Below are positions 15,543 to 24,630 of a DNA stretch of 64,000 bases, piece after piece. The position numbers were made by a program, and so were the translations under genes. Position 1 is the first letter of the stretch; each line of letters opens with the position of its first letter. The stretch comes from Hyphomonadaceae bacterium (GTDB taxonomy: Bacteria > Pseudomonadota > Alphaproteobacteria > Caulobacterales > Hyphomonadaceae). The notes below the pieces were generated by a model. That model was not told the DNA's origin and made no database searches. It worked only from the letters and a program-made list of their open reading frames with translations. The stretch spans positions 62,001-126,000 of the forward strand of contig JANSYM010000008.1 of the NCBI GenBank assembly GCA_024742355.1, read 5' to 3'.

Positions 15543-16372
15543 TTGCTGTCGACGCCTTCAATCACGATGTCATACTTTTCAACAATGGCATTGATCTCTT
15601 CGGCCGTGCGTCGTCGTTGCTCTGTTTCCGTCCAGTCTTGCACGACTGCGGAGCGCACTTCAGCAAGTTCCGGCATCCGGGCGTCAGAGCGCTGATTGAT
15701 ACGTACCAAATGCGTGCCGAGCGCTGAACGCACAGGGCCTTGCCAGGTGCCGTCGGCGGTCTCGGAGAGGGCAGCGAGCTCGACCGCGAATTGTCCACCA
15801 AACAGACGTATAATCTCGCGCTCCGGCAGTTCGGCATATCGCCGCTGCAGCATGAACGGATCCCCTTGCCCGCGCCAATCTGTCTCGGACGCGTCGTTCA
15901 GGCTCGCCAGTATCCCGGAAATGCGCGGATCGTCGCCGTCCGAGAAGAATACATGATCAAAGGATAGGCGAAGCGGCTGTTCAAACCGTTCCGCATGCGC
16001 TTGCAGCCAGGCGTCGAGCACCTCATCAGACGGCGGGTCGACCTGCCCAAGATCAGACAGCATGAATGTCATTTTCTGCGCCAGACGGCGCTGCACCACG
16101 GTGTCGTCTTCGGCCATGCCAAGCTGGCGCGCTTCACGAGCGAGGGCTTCCTGCTGGATCTGATCGGTGACAATCGCGCGCATATCCTGCTCGGTGGGCA
16201 AGGCGCCTGCCTCGACCGCGTAAAGCGACGCGAGACGTTCCAAATCAGCCTGGGTGACAACGATCGTGCGCTCAGCGGATTGCCGCTCAGCCGTCACCCA
16301 TTGGTAGACGCCGAAAATGACGACCGCCAGCAGAATAAAATGAACCAGCGGTTCGCGTACGAGTTTCGTCAT
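15539..16372 (-). CDS. Membrane-anchored parvulin-type peptidylprolyl isomerase
   Basis: Protein of 277 aa with one N-terminal membrane anchor ('VHFILLAVVIFGVYQWV'), a SurA-like chaperone region (residues about 35-130) and a C-terminal parvulin-like domain ending 'ALGTHLVRINQRSDARMPEL'. It most resembles the PpiC/SurA group that helps exported proteins fold. The parvulin core looks degenerate around 'GGQFAVELAALSETADGTW', so chaperone rather than isomerase activity is possible. Its ATG follows directly on the stop of the DUF3604 lipoprotein gene (TAA then ATG), and it overlaps the HupE-like gene. This suggests a dedicated folding factor for these exported proteins. Confidence 0.8.
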   Translation of the reverse strand: MTKLVREPLVHFILLAVVIFGVYQWVTAERQSAERTIVVTQADLERLASLYAVEAGALPTEQDMRAIVTDQIQQEALAREARQLGMAEDDTVVQRRLAQKMTFMLSDLGQVDPPSDEVLDAWLQAHAERFEQPLRLSFDHVFFSDGDDPRISGILASLNDASETDWRGQGDPFMLQRRYAELPEREIIRLFGGQFAVELAALSETADGTWQGPVRSALGTHLVRINQRSDARMPELAEVRSAVVQDWTETEQRRRTAEEINAIVEKYDIVIEGVDSN

Positions 16373-18277
16373 TTAGTTACCAGGCGTGTACCAGATCGGA
16401 GATGTATATGCCCGCTCTTGCAGGGTCAGCGGGACATCCGGACGCGGAGGTGTGCCGGCGGCCAATGCTTCCCAGGTTGACCAGCGACAAGTCGGGTTTT
16501 CGAGCACCCGCACATAATAGCTGGCGCGCTCGGACGCGTCGAAGCTCGGATCGCTCCACACGGTCTTCAGCTCAGCGGCGCCTTCGCCCGTCGGCGCACA
16601 CGTGGTCAGATCAACCCCTGCCCCATTGTCCGGACAGCGATGGGTGTCTGGATCAGGCGCGCCAGTATGACAGGCAACATCAAAGACCTGCTCTGAGCCA
16701 CTCGTCACTTTCACAACCTGCGCGCGTTGGAGCGGCGCTGCATTCGGGTCTTGCTGGGCCCAAACCAGGAAGGACGGCGCGCGGCCATCGCCAATCAGGT
16801 CGCCGCCCATCGTGACCCCTTGTGCGTAGGCCTTGCCAGCGAGGTTGGCATCATTTTCCATACCGTCCTCGAAATCGAAGCTGGCGAAAAAGCGTACTTT
16901 CATGCGCGGACCTGTGGTCGCAAATGTTTCCTTGCGGCGGAACGCATCGAAGATTGAATCCCGGGTGTTCTCTTCAGCCCAGACGCCGGTCAAGCCAGAT
17001 GCCGACCAGCGCGAGAACCATTCGGTCGCGTTTTGTGTTTGCTGGTTTACCGGTTGATCTTCCCAGCTCTTCTCTGGGTCCACAGGCACGGAACCTCGAT
17101 TGATTGGCAGACCATCGACAATGCCGACTTTCGACCAGTAATCATTCTCGGCATAAGCACCGCCCACGACGTGACTGTCGGAAGCCGCCACCAGGCCGAA
17201 TTTGAACGGGTTGAACCCGTCTTCCTCTTCCAGTTTCAGGCCGAGCCCGTAAGCTTCGCGGACATAGCTCCCATTGGTCGCCGAAACGTCATACGAGCCG
17301 AGCAGGCGTGTATAGATCTCGAAATCGGCCCACTCATCATTTGGCGACAGGTCTGGGTGAGTCTCTGACGTGCCCTTCACCTGGGTGACTTCGACCAGCG
17401 GCTCATTGCGCATGCGTTGTTCGGCATATTCAGCGCTTAGCGGCGCCCCATCATAAGTTTCCAGTTTGAACATCTGGCCGTCGGACACATTCGGGTTATG
17501 CGGCACGGCGATCGATTCGATGCCTTCCTCGCGCTGCGCATCCATCCAGTCCCAGAGGTCTTCCGGATTGGTCGAATCGAGGGTCGAGAATGCCCGCAAG
17601 GGCGCTGCGCCCCGGAAGAAGACATTGCGGTGCAGGTTGCCGCCACCAAATGTACCATCGTCGCTATTGGTTGTGACAGAAGTGTATTCGTATGCTGCAA
17701 ATGTGGTGAACACGCCCGGTTCGTTGTGGCGCGCGGCAGCTTCGACATTCTCCAGCCAGATCGAATTGATCAGATGCTGATCAAACATGTCTTCAATCTT
17801 CTCACCAGAGCGCACGGAGGCACCAACGCCCTGGAAGGCTGCGGTGATCTTGACAGGATCGGTCGAGAACATGTCCTTTGACCGCGGAAGCTCGCTGAGC
17901 TCGGTGCCAGGCGTATTCATCGCGGGGAGAATGCCGAGATATTCCGCATGATCGGTCACCGCGTAGAAATCGAGCGGACCACCGGCAATCGTCATGTCAA
18001 ATCCGGACGGGTGCTGCACGGTTTCGCCTTTGGCGAAGCGATAGGCGTCATCGGCTGTGCGGCGGACATTGAAGATATACGCATCGAAACTGTTACGCGT
18101 GTGAATGTGCAGGTCGCCAAAATAGGCATTTCGCGTCACCGCGTAATCTGGAGCGGAAGCGGTTGCCGCCGGAGCGGTGTCAGCAGTGGCCGTCTCCTGA
18201 GACCCCGTATCATTCGTTCCACAAGCTGCTAGTGCGGCGGCGAGCGCCAGCGTTGAAACTGTGCGTAAGGTGTTCAT
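16373..18277 (-). CDS. DUF3604 lipoprotein, PHP-like metallohydrolase candidate (copy 1)
   Basis: Lipoprotein of 634 aa. The signal peptide ends in a lipobox ('ALAAALAAC'), then a short linker rich in Ala and Thr. The DUF3604 domain opens with 'YFGDLHIHTRNSFDAY', carrying the HxH typical of PHP-type metal sites, and continues with 'AVTDHAEYLG', 'VPHNPN' and 'AASDSHVVGG'. Together these give the His/Asp set expected of a multi-metal phosphoesterase-like enzyme. Substrates of DUF3604 proteins are not known to me. A GGGAGG site precedes the ATG. It leads the unit with the PPIase and HupE-like genes and diverges from a Crp/Fnr regulator across a palindrome-bearing gap. It is paralogous to the gene at 19146. 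Confidence 0.87.
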   Translation of the reverse strand: MNTLRTVSTLALAAALAACGTNDTGSQETATADTAPAATASAPDYAVTRNAYFGDLHIHTRNSFDAYIFNVRRTADDAYRFAKGETVQHPSGFDMTIAGGPLDFYAVTDHAEYLGILPAMNTPGTELSELPRSKDMFSTDPVKITAAFQGVGASVRSGEKIEDMFDQHLINSIWLENVEAAARHNEPGVFTTFAAYEYTSVTTNSDDGTFGGGNLHRNVFFRGAAPLRAFSTLDSTNPEDLWDWMDAQREEGIESIAVPHNPNVSDGQMFKLETYDGAPLSAEYAEQRMRNEPLVEVTQVKGTSETHPDLSPNDEWADFEIYTRLLGSYDVSATNGSYVREAYGLGLKLEEEDGFNPFKFGLVAASDSHVVGGAYAENDYWSKVGIVDGLPINRGSVPVDPEKSWEDQPVNQQTQNATEWFSRWSASGLTGVWAEENTRDSIFDAFRRKETFATTGPRMKVRFFASFDFEDGMENDANLAGKAYAQGVTMGGDLIGDGRAPSFLVWAQQDPNAAPLQRAQVVKVTSGSEQVFDVACHTGAPDPDTHRCPDNGAGVDLTTCAPTGEGAAELKTVWSDPSFDASERASYYVRVLENPTCRWSTWEALAAGTPPRPDVPLTLQERAYTSPIWYTPGN

Positions 18278-18329
18278 GGTTTCCTCCCGTGCAAGCCTGC
18301 GCGCAGCTCGCCTGTTTTCCCATTCTTCT

Positions 18330-18344
18330 GAGCTGTATCAGCTC
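18330..18344. promoter_or_regulatory. Palindrome between DUF3604 copy 1 and the Crp/Fnr gene
   Basis: GAGCTG-TAT-CAGCTC is a perfect inverted repeat in the 105-base divergent gap. A second, outer pair CATTCTT (18321-18327) and AAGAATG (18354-18360) brackets it. The position suits an operator for the neighbouring regulator, but the sequence is not the textbook CRP or FNR site. Confidence 0.45.
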
Positions 18345-18382
18345 GTCTTGAGAAAGAATGTCAAAAATGCAACATTTCGGGC

Positions 18383-19057
18383 ATGTTTGATTTTGCTCGA
18401 TTTCAGGCCACGCCTTTTTTTGATCTTTTGCCACAAGATTGTGTGGCGCGCCTGCGAACAGAGGGACATCGCCGAACCCTTTCGGATGGCCAATACGTGC
18501 ACAGCCGCGGCGATGACAATCCCGGAATATCCGTCATCGAGGATGGCGCCGCGCAAGCTGGCATATATAGCGCTGATGGCAGTTTTGTTCTGACCTCGTA
18601 CATCGGACCAGGACATACGTTTGGTGACTTTACCGTGTTCACCAATCTGCCGCGCACACACGATATCTCTGCGGTCGGGCCAACCACGATCCTGGACGTA
18701 CCAGCGAGCCGGTTCAAAGCCCTCTGCGATCAGGATCCGCGCTATATGCAAGCCCTGCTGCAGACAACGCTGATGCGCTCGCACCTGATCCTGGAAATGC
18801 TGCACGCTGTCCGCAGCTTGCCTCTGGTGCCGCGCGTGGCGAAATTTCTGCTCATTCTGGCGCCCGGCGGACCAAATGCGCCAACCTTGCGCTTTCGCCA
18901 GACAGACCTCGCATCAACGCTCGGCGTGTCGCGCGCCTCGATGAATCGCGCGCTGTCGAAACTGGAGACCAGATCGCTCGTCGACCGAGGTTATGGCCAC
19001 GTCAAAATCCGTGATCGACAGGCCCTTGCGACATGGTTGAACGCGCAGGAATCCTGA
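18383..19057 (+). CDS. Crp/Fnr-family transcriptional regulator
   Basis: Regulator of 224 aa with an N-terminal cyclic-nucleotide-binding-like beta-barrel (residues about 5-120, including 'GHTFGDFTVFTNLPRTHD') and a C-terminal winged helix with recognition region 'TLGVSRASMNRALSKLE'. The FNR cysteine cluster is absent, so it is not an Fe-S oxygen sensor. The phosphate-binding cassette is poorly conserved, so a ligand other than cAMP, or none, is possible. It diverges from the DUF3604-PPIase-HupE unit and precedes the second DUF3604 gene on the same strand, which makes it the likely local regulator of both. The ribosome site is weak. Confidence 0.87.
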   Translation: MFDFARFQATPFFDLLPQDCVARLRTEGHRRTLSDGQYVHSRGDDNPGISVIEDGAAQAGIYSADGSFVLTSYIGPGHTFGDFTVFTNLPRTHDISAVGPTTILDVPASRFKALCDQDPRYMQALLQTTLMRSHLILEMLHAVRSLPLVPRVAKFLLILAPGGPNAPTLRFRQTDLASTLGVSRASMNRALSKLETRSLVDRGYGHVKIRDRQALATWLNAQES

Positions 19058-19145
19058 CCGCTCGCGGTGGCCTATCCGAGGGTCAACGTGGACAAAGCCG
19101 AAATTGCGGCGCACTCTGAGCGCGGGAAGGAAACGGAGGGTCATC

Positions 19146-21041
19146 ATGAATCGCGTTGGAATTATCGCACTTTTGGGCATTGCCGCAGCTGGATGCAGTG
19201 CGCCGGAAACTGAAGTGGATACGGGCGAAGACACCGAAATTGTCGAAGGCGAAACGGTCGTCGAGCGAACCCCGACCAAGAACGCCTATTTCGGCGATTT
19301 GCACGTCCATACGCGCAACAGTTTTGATGCTTACATCTTCGCGACACGGCGCACACCGGATGATGCGTATCGCTTCGCCAAGGGTGAGGTCATTCCGCAT
19401 GATGCCGGCTATGAAATCCAGCTCGATGGCCCACCGCTGGACTTTCTCGCGGTGACCGATCACGGCGAATATCTCGGCGTGATCCCATTCATGGATGATC
19501 CGAACCACCCTCTGTCCAAGACCATGACCGCGCAGGCCGCGTTCGGCGATGATGCAGCGGCCTCGGCTGAAACCTTCCAGAATATCGGCATCTCTTTCGT
19601 CATCGGACAACCGATCGAAGAGATTCGCGACCAGGAACATATGAACCAGATCTGGGCCCAGACCATCAATGCTGCCGAGCGCCACAATGATCCGGGTACG
19701 TTCACGACTTTTGCCGGATATGAGTTCACAGCGATGACGATTGTCAGCCAGGAAGCTGGCGCTGCAGCCAACCTCCACCGCAACGTTATTTTCCGCGATG
19801 CAGCGCCCGACCAGGTCTTCTCGACCCTCGATTCGACCAATCCGGAAGACCTCTGGGCGTGGATGGACGGTCAACGTGAAGCCGGAATTGATGTGCTCGC
19901 CATCCCGCATAATTCAAACAGCTCAAATGGCGAGATGTTCGCGCTTCAGACCTATGATGGCGCGCCACTGACCGAGGACTATGCTGTCACCCGGCTGCGC
20001 AACGAGCCGATCGTCGAGATGACGCAGATCAAAGGCACATCGGAAACCCATCCCAGCCTGTCGCCAAATGACGAATGGGCGAATTTCGAACAGTATGACT
20101 ATTTTATCGGCAGCTCCGCAAAGTCGACCGTCAATGAGGGGGACTTTGTGCGTCCTTCGCTGGCCCGAGGCCTGGCGCTCGCTGAAAGCCTGGGCGCCAA
20201 TCCCTACGAGTTTGGCTTTATCGGTTCGAGTGACACCCATATTGCCGCGGCGACGCTGCGCGAGGACACACATTGGGGCAAGTTCCCGACCGATGGTGCC
20301 AATCCACAATCGCGCAGTTCAGTGCCGCCCGAGGGTTATACAGACTGGGCGGACGTGCCCAATGCAACCGACCGGCGCATCCTGACAGGGGCGAAATTCA
20401 GTGCTTCGGGCCTGGTGGGCGTCTGGGCCGAATCGAATACGCGCGACGACCTGTTTGACGGGATGCGCAACCGCGAAACATTCGGCACCTCCGGTCCGCG
20501 CATGAAAGTGCGCCTGTTTGCCGGCGACTATGATGCCAGCATTCTCGACGCGGCAGACCTGCTCGACCAAGCTTACGTGAACGGTGTCCCTATGGGCGGC
20601 AATCTCGTCACCTCTGAAGGCGAGGCACCAAGCCTGCTCGCCTGGGCTGTCCAAGACCCCCTGTCCGCGCCTTTGCAGAGGCTGCAGGTCATCAAGGTCT
20701 GGGCCGAGGATGGAGCTGCGCGTGAAGCCGTATACGATGTCGCTTGCTCGGATGGTAGCACGCCAGATCCGCAGACTCATCGGTGCGCCGATAATGGCGC
20801 ATCTGTAGATATTTCGACCTGTGCGACCGAGCCTGGCACCGGGTCCGGTGAACTCAAGGCCGTGTGGCAGGACCCGTCCTACGACCCGGACCAGGTCAGC
20901 GCCTATTATGTGCGCGTGCTCGAAAATCCGACGTGCCGCTGGAGCACCTGGGACGCGGTTCGCGCGGGGACGCCGCCGAATCCGAACCTGCCAACGACTT
21001 TGCAGGAACGGGCCTGGTCGTCACCAATCTGGGTCGACTGA
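19146..21041 (+). CDS. DUF3604 lipoprotein, PHP-like metallohydrolase candidate (copy 2)
   Basis: Lipoprotein of 631 aa and paralogue of the gene at 16373. Alignable motifs are 'YFGDLHVHTRNSFDAY', 'AVTDHGEYLG', 'IPHNSN', 'HPSLSPNDEWANFE' and 'GSSDTHIAA', so the metal-site residues are kept. The start at 19146 is preferred over 19104: it has a GGAGGG site five bases upstream and gives a proper lipoprotein signal ('GIIALLGIAAAGC'). An acidic linker follows the lipid cysteine, unlike the Ala/Thr linker of copy 1. It lies 88 bases after the Crp/Fnr gene. Two such paralogues flanking one regulator suggest related substrates or a division of labour. Function remains unknown. Confidence 0.87.
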   Translation: MNRVGIIALLGIAAAGCSAPETEVDTGEDTEIVEGETVVERTPTKNAYFGDLHVHTRNSFDAYIFATRRTPDDAYRFAKGEVIPHDAGYEIQLDGPPLDFLAVTDHGEYLGVIPFMDDPNHPLSKTMTAQAAFGDDAAASAETFQNIGISFVIGQPIEEIRDQEHMNQIWAQTINAAERHNDPGTFTTFAGYEFTAMTIVSQEAGAAANLHRNVIFRDAAPDQVFSTLDSTNPEDLWAWMDGQREAGIDVLAIPHNSNSSNGEMFALQTYDGAPLTEDYAVTRLRNEPIVEMTQIKGTSETHPSLSPNDEWANFEQYDYFIGSSAKSTVNEGDFVRPSLARGLALAESLGANPYEFGFIGSSDTHIAAATLREDTHWGKFPTDGANPQSRSSVPPEGYTDWADVPNATDRRILTGAKFSASGLVGVWAESNTRDDLFDGMRNRETFGTSGPRMKVRLFAGDYDASILDAADLLDQAYVNGVPMGGNLVTSEGEAPSLLAWAVQDPLSAPLQRLQVIKVWAEDGAAREAVYDVACSDGSTPDPQTHRCADNGASVDISTCATEPGTGSGELKAVWQDPSYDPDQVSAYYVRVLENPTCRWSTWDAVRAGTPPNPNLPTTLQERAWSSPIWVD

Positions 21042-21098
21042 TCACGTCGCCAGTTAAGTCATTGCACCGAACCAATCGCTGAGCGATAGATCGCGGCC

Positions 21099-22262
21099 AT
21101 GAGCACCTATCCGATTGTCCGCGACCTGCTCGCGCAACTGATTGCGTTCGACACCACGTCGCGCCTGTCCAACCTGGCTTTGATCGAGTGGATCGAACAC
21201 CGCCTGGAACCGCTTGGCGCCGTATGCCGGCGCATTCCGAACAAGGAAGGCACGAAAGCCAATCTCTGGGTCCGGATCGGTCCGGATGTACCGGGCGGCA
21301 TCGTCTTGTCAGGTCATACGGATGTTGTCCCCGTCGATGGTCAGGATTGGCACACAGACCCGTTCGCGCTGACCGAGCGTGATGGTCTGCTCTATGGTCG
21401 CGGCACCTGCGATATGAAAGGCTTCGTCGCCCTGTGCCTGGCTTACGCGCCAGCATTTGCGAACCTGAACCTGTCCAAGCCAATCCATTTTGCCTTTTCC
21501 TATGATGAGGAAGTCGGGTGCCAGGGCGCACCCGACATGATCGCGCAGATTGTGGCGCATGGGGCGCGACCGGATGCCGTATGGGTCGGTGAGCCGTCGC
21601 TCTGGCAAGTCGTGTCAGGGCACAAAGGGATCATGGTGACCGAGGTCGACGTCTACGGGCATGAGGCGCATTCTAGTTCGCCATATCTCGGCGTTTCCGC
21701 GAATGGTATCGCGGTCGACCTGATGAGCGTGCTGCGACGGATCGAGAAGGAACTCGCCGAACAAGGCCCACCAGACTCCCCTTTCGACCCGCCCTACCCG
21801 ACACTCACGATTGGTGAAATCCGGGGTGGAACCGCGCATAATATCCTGGCGCGACATTGCCATTTTGGGTTCGATCTACGCTGTCCACCCGGCTTCGCGC
21901 CCGACGCAATACTGGCGCCGTTCTTTGCCGCCGTTGACGCCGCGAATGAGGATTTGAAACTGCGCTTTCCAGAGAGTGGCGTCGCGGTTCACAGAATTTC
22001 CAATGTGCCGCCGCTGGCACCCGATCCGGACAATTCCGCCGAGCGCCTCGTCCGCGCCCTCACCGGCGACAATGCGCTGCGTGCGGTCGCATATGCCACC
22101 GAAGCGGGTCAGTTCCATGCGGCTGGTCTGCCATCTGTCATTTGCGGCCCGGGCTCAATTGATCAGGCACACAAGCCGAATGAGTACATCGACCCTGCGC
22201 AGCTCGAACAGGGTGTCGTCATCTTTGACAAACTGATCGAGCACCTGTCAGCTGGCGGCTAA
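21099..22262 (+). CDS. argE: Acetylornithine deacetylase
   Basis: M20-family metallohydrolase of 387 aa, the usual size for ArgE, which releases acetate from N-acetylornithine in arginine synthesis. It has the metal-ligand motifs 'GHTDVVPVDG' and 'GRGTCDMKGF', the catalytic/bridging Glu pair 'YDEEVGCQG', and a C-terminal 'ICGPGSIDQAHKPNEY' that supplies the last metal His and the Asn found in ArgE. No other arginine genes are in the window. Its 3' end overlaps the convergent DUF1467 gene by 15 bases, so the two transcripts share a tail. A succinyl-diaminopimelate desuccinylase is the main alternative, but the motif set favours ArgE. Confidence 0.88.
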   Translation: MSTYPIVRDLLAQLIAFDTTSRLSNLALIEWIEHRLEPLGAVCRRIPNKEGTKANLWVRIGPDVPGGIVLSGHTDVVPVDGQDWHTDPFALTERDGLLYGRGTCDMKGFVALCLAYAPAFANLNLSKPIHFAFSYDEEVGCQGAPDMIAQIVAHGARPDAVWVGEPSLWQVVSGHKGIMVTEVDVYGHEAHSSSPYLGVSANGIAVDLMSVLRRIEKELAEQGPPDSPFDPPYPTLTIGEIRGGTAHNILARHCHFGFDLRCPPGFAPDAILAPFFAAVDAANEDLKLRFPESGVAVHRISNVPPLAPDPDNSAERLVRALTGDNALRAVAYATEAGQFHAAGLPSVICGPGSIDQAHKPNEYIDPAQLEQGVVIFDKLIEHLSAGG

Positions 22263-22487
22263 CCAGGGCACGACAATGAAATGCGCGAGCGCGGTCAGGA
22301 CCACGGCCCCGATCGTCGCCCAGATCGCCTTCTTCTTGATCATCGGCTCCTTGGGCGCGCCTTCTTCGGTGCCTTCAACCACTTCACCGTCATCTTCGAA
22401 CTGACCCTGCACACCAATCGGCAGGACGCAGAAGAAGCTCAGCCACCATGAGATGACAAAGACGACGAGGGCACCAACAGGATCCAT
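22248..22487 (-). CDS. DUF1467 family small membrane protein
   Basis: Protein of 79 aa with two hydrophobic helices ('GALVVFVISWWLSFFCVLP' and 'AIWATIGAVVLTALAHFIVV') joined by a strongly acidic loop. This is the pattern of DUF1467, a family found almost only in alphaproteobacteria and typically next to methylmalonyl-CoA epimerase. Its ATG follows the epimerase stop directly (TAG then ATG). It is the last gene of the long nuo-birA-coaX-rnj-mce unit and overlaps argE tail to tail. Function is unknown. Confidence 0.85.
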   Translation of the reverse strand: MDPVGALVVFVISWWLSFFCVLPIGVQGQFEDDGEVVEGTEEGAPKEPMIKKKAIWATIGAVVLTALAHFIVVPWLAAS

Positions 22488-22919
22488 CTAGTGCGCCCCG
22501 TCCTTCGGGGTTTCCATCAACTCAATCAGAACACCATTTGAGTTTTTGGGATGGATGAAGATGATCATCGTTCCATGAGCGCCAATGCGCGGCTCGCCGA
22601 GCACGGTGGCGCCGCGGTCATTCATGACGCGCACCGCCTCATCGATATCGTCCACTTCGAAACAGACATGATGCTGGCCGCCTTTTGGATTCTTGGCGAT
22701 GAAATTGTGGATCGGGCTCTGCTCATTAAGCGGCTCAATCAATTCGATCTGGCTGTTTGGCAGGTTCACAAAACAGACCTTCACACCTTGCGCCGGCATG
22801 TCGAACGGTTCGGTGATATCAGTTGCGCCATACAGCGTACGATAGGTCTCCATCGCTTCCTCGATATCGGGCACGGCAACGCCGACATGATTGAGCGGAC
22901 CGATTTTGAACTCAGACAT
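22488..22919 (-). CDS. mce: Methylmalonyl-CoA epimerase
   Basis: VOC-fold epimerase of 143 aa that interconverts (2R)- and (2S)-methylmalonyl-CoA in propionate and branched-chain catabolism. The opening 'GPLNHVGVAVPDIEEAM' gives the first metal His, 'HHVCFEVDDIDEAV' the central one, and 'VLIELMETP' the last metal Glu. The length is typical. An AAGGAGAG site precedes the ATG. Position between rnj and the DUF1467 gene is common in alphaproteobacteria, so this is likely a conserved housekeeping block. Confidence 0.9.
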   Translation of the reverse strand: MSEFKIGPLNHVGVAVPDIEEAMETYRTLYGATDITEPFDMPAQGVKVCFVNLPNSQIELIEPLNEQSPIHNFIAKNPKGGQHHVCFEVDDIDEAVRVMNDRGATVLGEPRIGAHGTMIIFIHPKNSNGVLIELMETPKDGAH

Positions 22920-22935
22920 CGTAACTCTCCTTGGT

Positions 22936-24621
22936 TCAGACCCTTAGCACACTGACATCGACCAGCGGCTTGCGACCGAAAGTCCGCTCGCAGGATTTCT
23001 TGACGGCGCGGGCGAGCGTGCGCTCGACTTCTTCATCATCCTGGCGTTTGCGGCGCTTCATCTTGTTCATCGCCTCTTCAACCGCTTCATCGACATCGAT
23101 CAAGCTCTCATCGGCGGTACTGCCGTCCATTTCGGACAGGCCGCGCGCCGTCAGCAATGGACCATCGACCAGATCGCCATTCTCATCAATCGCAACCGCG
23201 ACACTGACATAGCCCCAATTGGCGAGCGCGCGGCGCTCGCGAATGCCTTCGCTTTCCGCCGGTACAAGCCGATTGCCATCCAGATACAGGCGGCCATTCG
23301 GCACCGTGTCGATAGTCCTGGCATCGCCCGGCGCAAGGCGAATGAGATCGCCATTTCGAGGTGTCACGGCATCGCTGACCTGCAGGCTTTTGGCGTAGGC
23401 CGCGTGTTCGACAATATGGCGCCGCTCACCATGTACGGGAACGGCAATCTTCGGGCGCACCCACTGGTACATCCGGCGCAACTCGTCTCTTGCGGGGTGT
23501 CCAGACACGTGAATAGGCCCCTCGGTCATCTTGTCGGAGATGATCCGGACGCCCTTCTCAGCGAGGGCATTCTGCATGTCGAATATGCCCTTTTCATTGC
23601 CGGGAATGACCCGGCTGGAGAAGATGACCGTGTCCCCCTCACCGAGACTGATATGGCGATGATCATCGCGGGCGATACGCCCAAGCGCCGCACGTGCTTC
23701 GCCTTGCGATCCGGTGCACAGGAATAGAAGGTTGTCATCCGGCAAGCTGCCCGCCTGGTCCTCGCTGATCAGGTCCGGCATGTCCTTGATCACACCCGTC
23801 GCCACCGCCGCATCGGTAATCTTGTGCATGCTACGCCCGACCAGGCAGACACTTCGTCCGGCCTGTCGCGCTGCTTCGATCACGCTGGCGACGCGCGCGA
23901 CATTTGAGGCAAACGTGGTGACGGCGATGCGGCCCGTCAGAGAGCCGATCAATTCAATCAGATTGTCGCGAACAACGCCTTCTGATCCACTTTCGCCCTC
24001 GACGAACACATTAGTGCTGTCGCAGACCATGGCCAGGACACCGTCTTCGCCTAGCTGGGTCAGCGCTTCCACATCGGTCGCACTGCCAAGCTGCGGATCG
24101 GGATCTATCTTCCAGTCGCCTGTGTGGAGAATGGTCCCGAGCGGCGTTTCCAGGGCCAGCGCATTCGGCTCCGGAATGGAATGCGTCAACGTGATGTAGC
24201 GGACCTTGAACGGCCCCGCCTCGACCTCTGCGCCGAGCGGGATCACATTGATACTGGTATGTTTCAGCCCGCGTTCGATCAGCTTGGCCTGAGCCAGGTG
24301 CGCTGTGAACGGCGTCGCGTAGATCGGCGCCCTGGTCTGCAGACGCGGAAGAATCAAACCGATCGCCCCGATATGATCCTCATGCGCGTGGGTCAGGAAA
24401 ATCGCGTCAATCTGATCGCCTTGATCTTCCAGGAAGGTCGGGTCAGGCGTTATCAGGTCAATGCCCGGCGTATCCTCGCCGCCGAATGTGACGCCGACAT
24501 CGATCAGGATCCAGCGCCGATTATGCGCCGGTCCATAGCCATAGGCGTTCAGGTTCATGCCGATCTCGCCGCATCCGCCCAAAGGCAGGAAGACGAGTTC
24601 AGCGTCTTTGGTTTTGCTCAT
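22936..24621 (-). CDS. rnj: Ribonuclease J
   Basis: Metallo-beta-lactamase/beta-CASP ribonuclease of 561 aa, combining endo- and 5'-exonuclease activity in RNA maturation and decay. The zinc motif is 'THAHEDHIGA' (HxHxDH), with the second ligand set around 'LTHSIPEPNAL' and 'HTGDWKIDP'. The beta-CASP region contains 'VTTFASNVARV' and 'GHPARDELRRMYQWVRPK', and the C-terminal domain ends near the stop, so the protein is complete. It lies between coaX and mce in the tail of the nuo unit. Confidence 0.93.
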   Translation of the reverse strand: MSKTKDAELVFLPLGGCGEIGMNLNAYGYGPAHNRRWILIDVGVTFGGEDTPGIDLITPDPTFLEDQGDQIDAIFLTHAHEDHIGAIGLILPRLQTRAPIYATPFTAHLAQAKLIERGLKHTSINVIPLGAEVEAGPFKVRYITLTHSIPEPNALALETPLGTILHTGDWKIDPDPQLGSATDVEALTQLGEDGVLAMVCDSTNVFVEGESGSEGVVRDNLIELIGSLTGRIAVTTFASNVARVASVIEAARQAGRSVCLVGRSMHKITDAAVATGVIKDMPDLISEDQAGSLPDDNLLFLCTGSQGEARAALGRIARDDHRHISLGEGDTVIFSSRVIPGNEKGIFDMQNALAEKGVRIISDKMTEGPIHVSGHPARDELRRMYQWVRPKIAVPVHGERRHIVEHAAYAKSLQVSDAVTPRNGDLIRLAPGDARTIDTVPNGRLYLDGNRLVPAESEGIRERRALANWGYVSVAVAIDENGDLVDGPLLTARGLSEMDGSTADESLIDVDEAVEEAMNKMKRRKRQDDEEVERTLARAVKKSCERTFGRKPLVDVSVLRV

Positions 24622-24630
24622 GAGCCCCGT

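Noticed and set aside
18349-18365. FNR-like box TTGA...TCAA upstream of the Crp/Fnr gene
   Set aside because: The half-sites are 9 bases apart, not the 6 required by an FNR/CRP-type dyad, and the regulator lacks the FNR cysteines.
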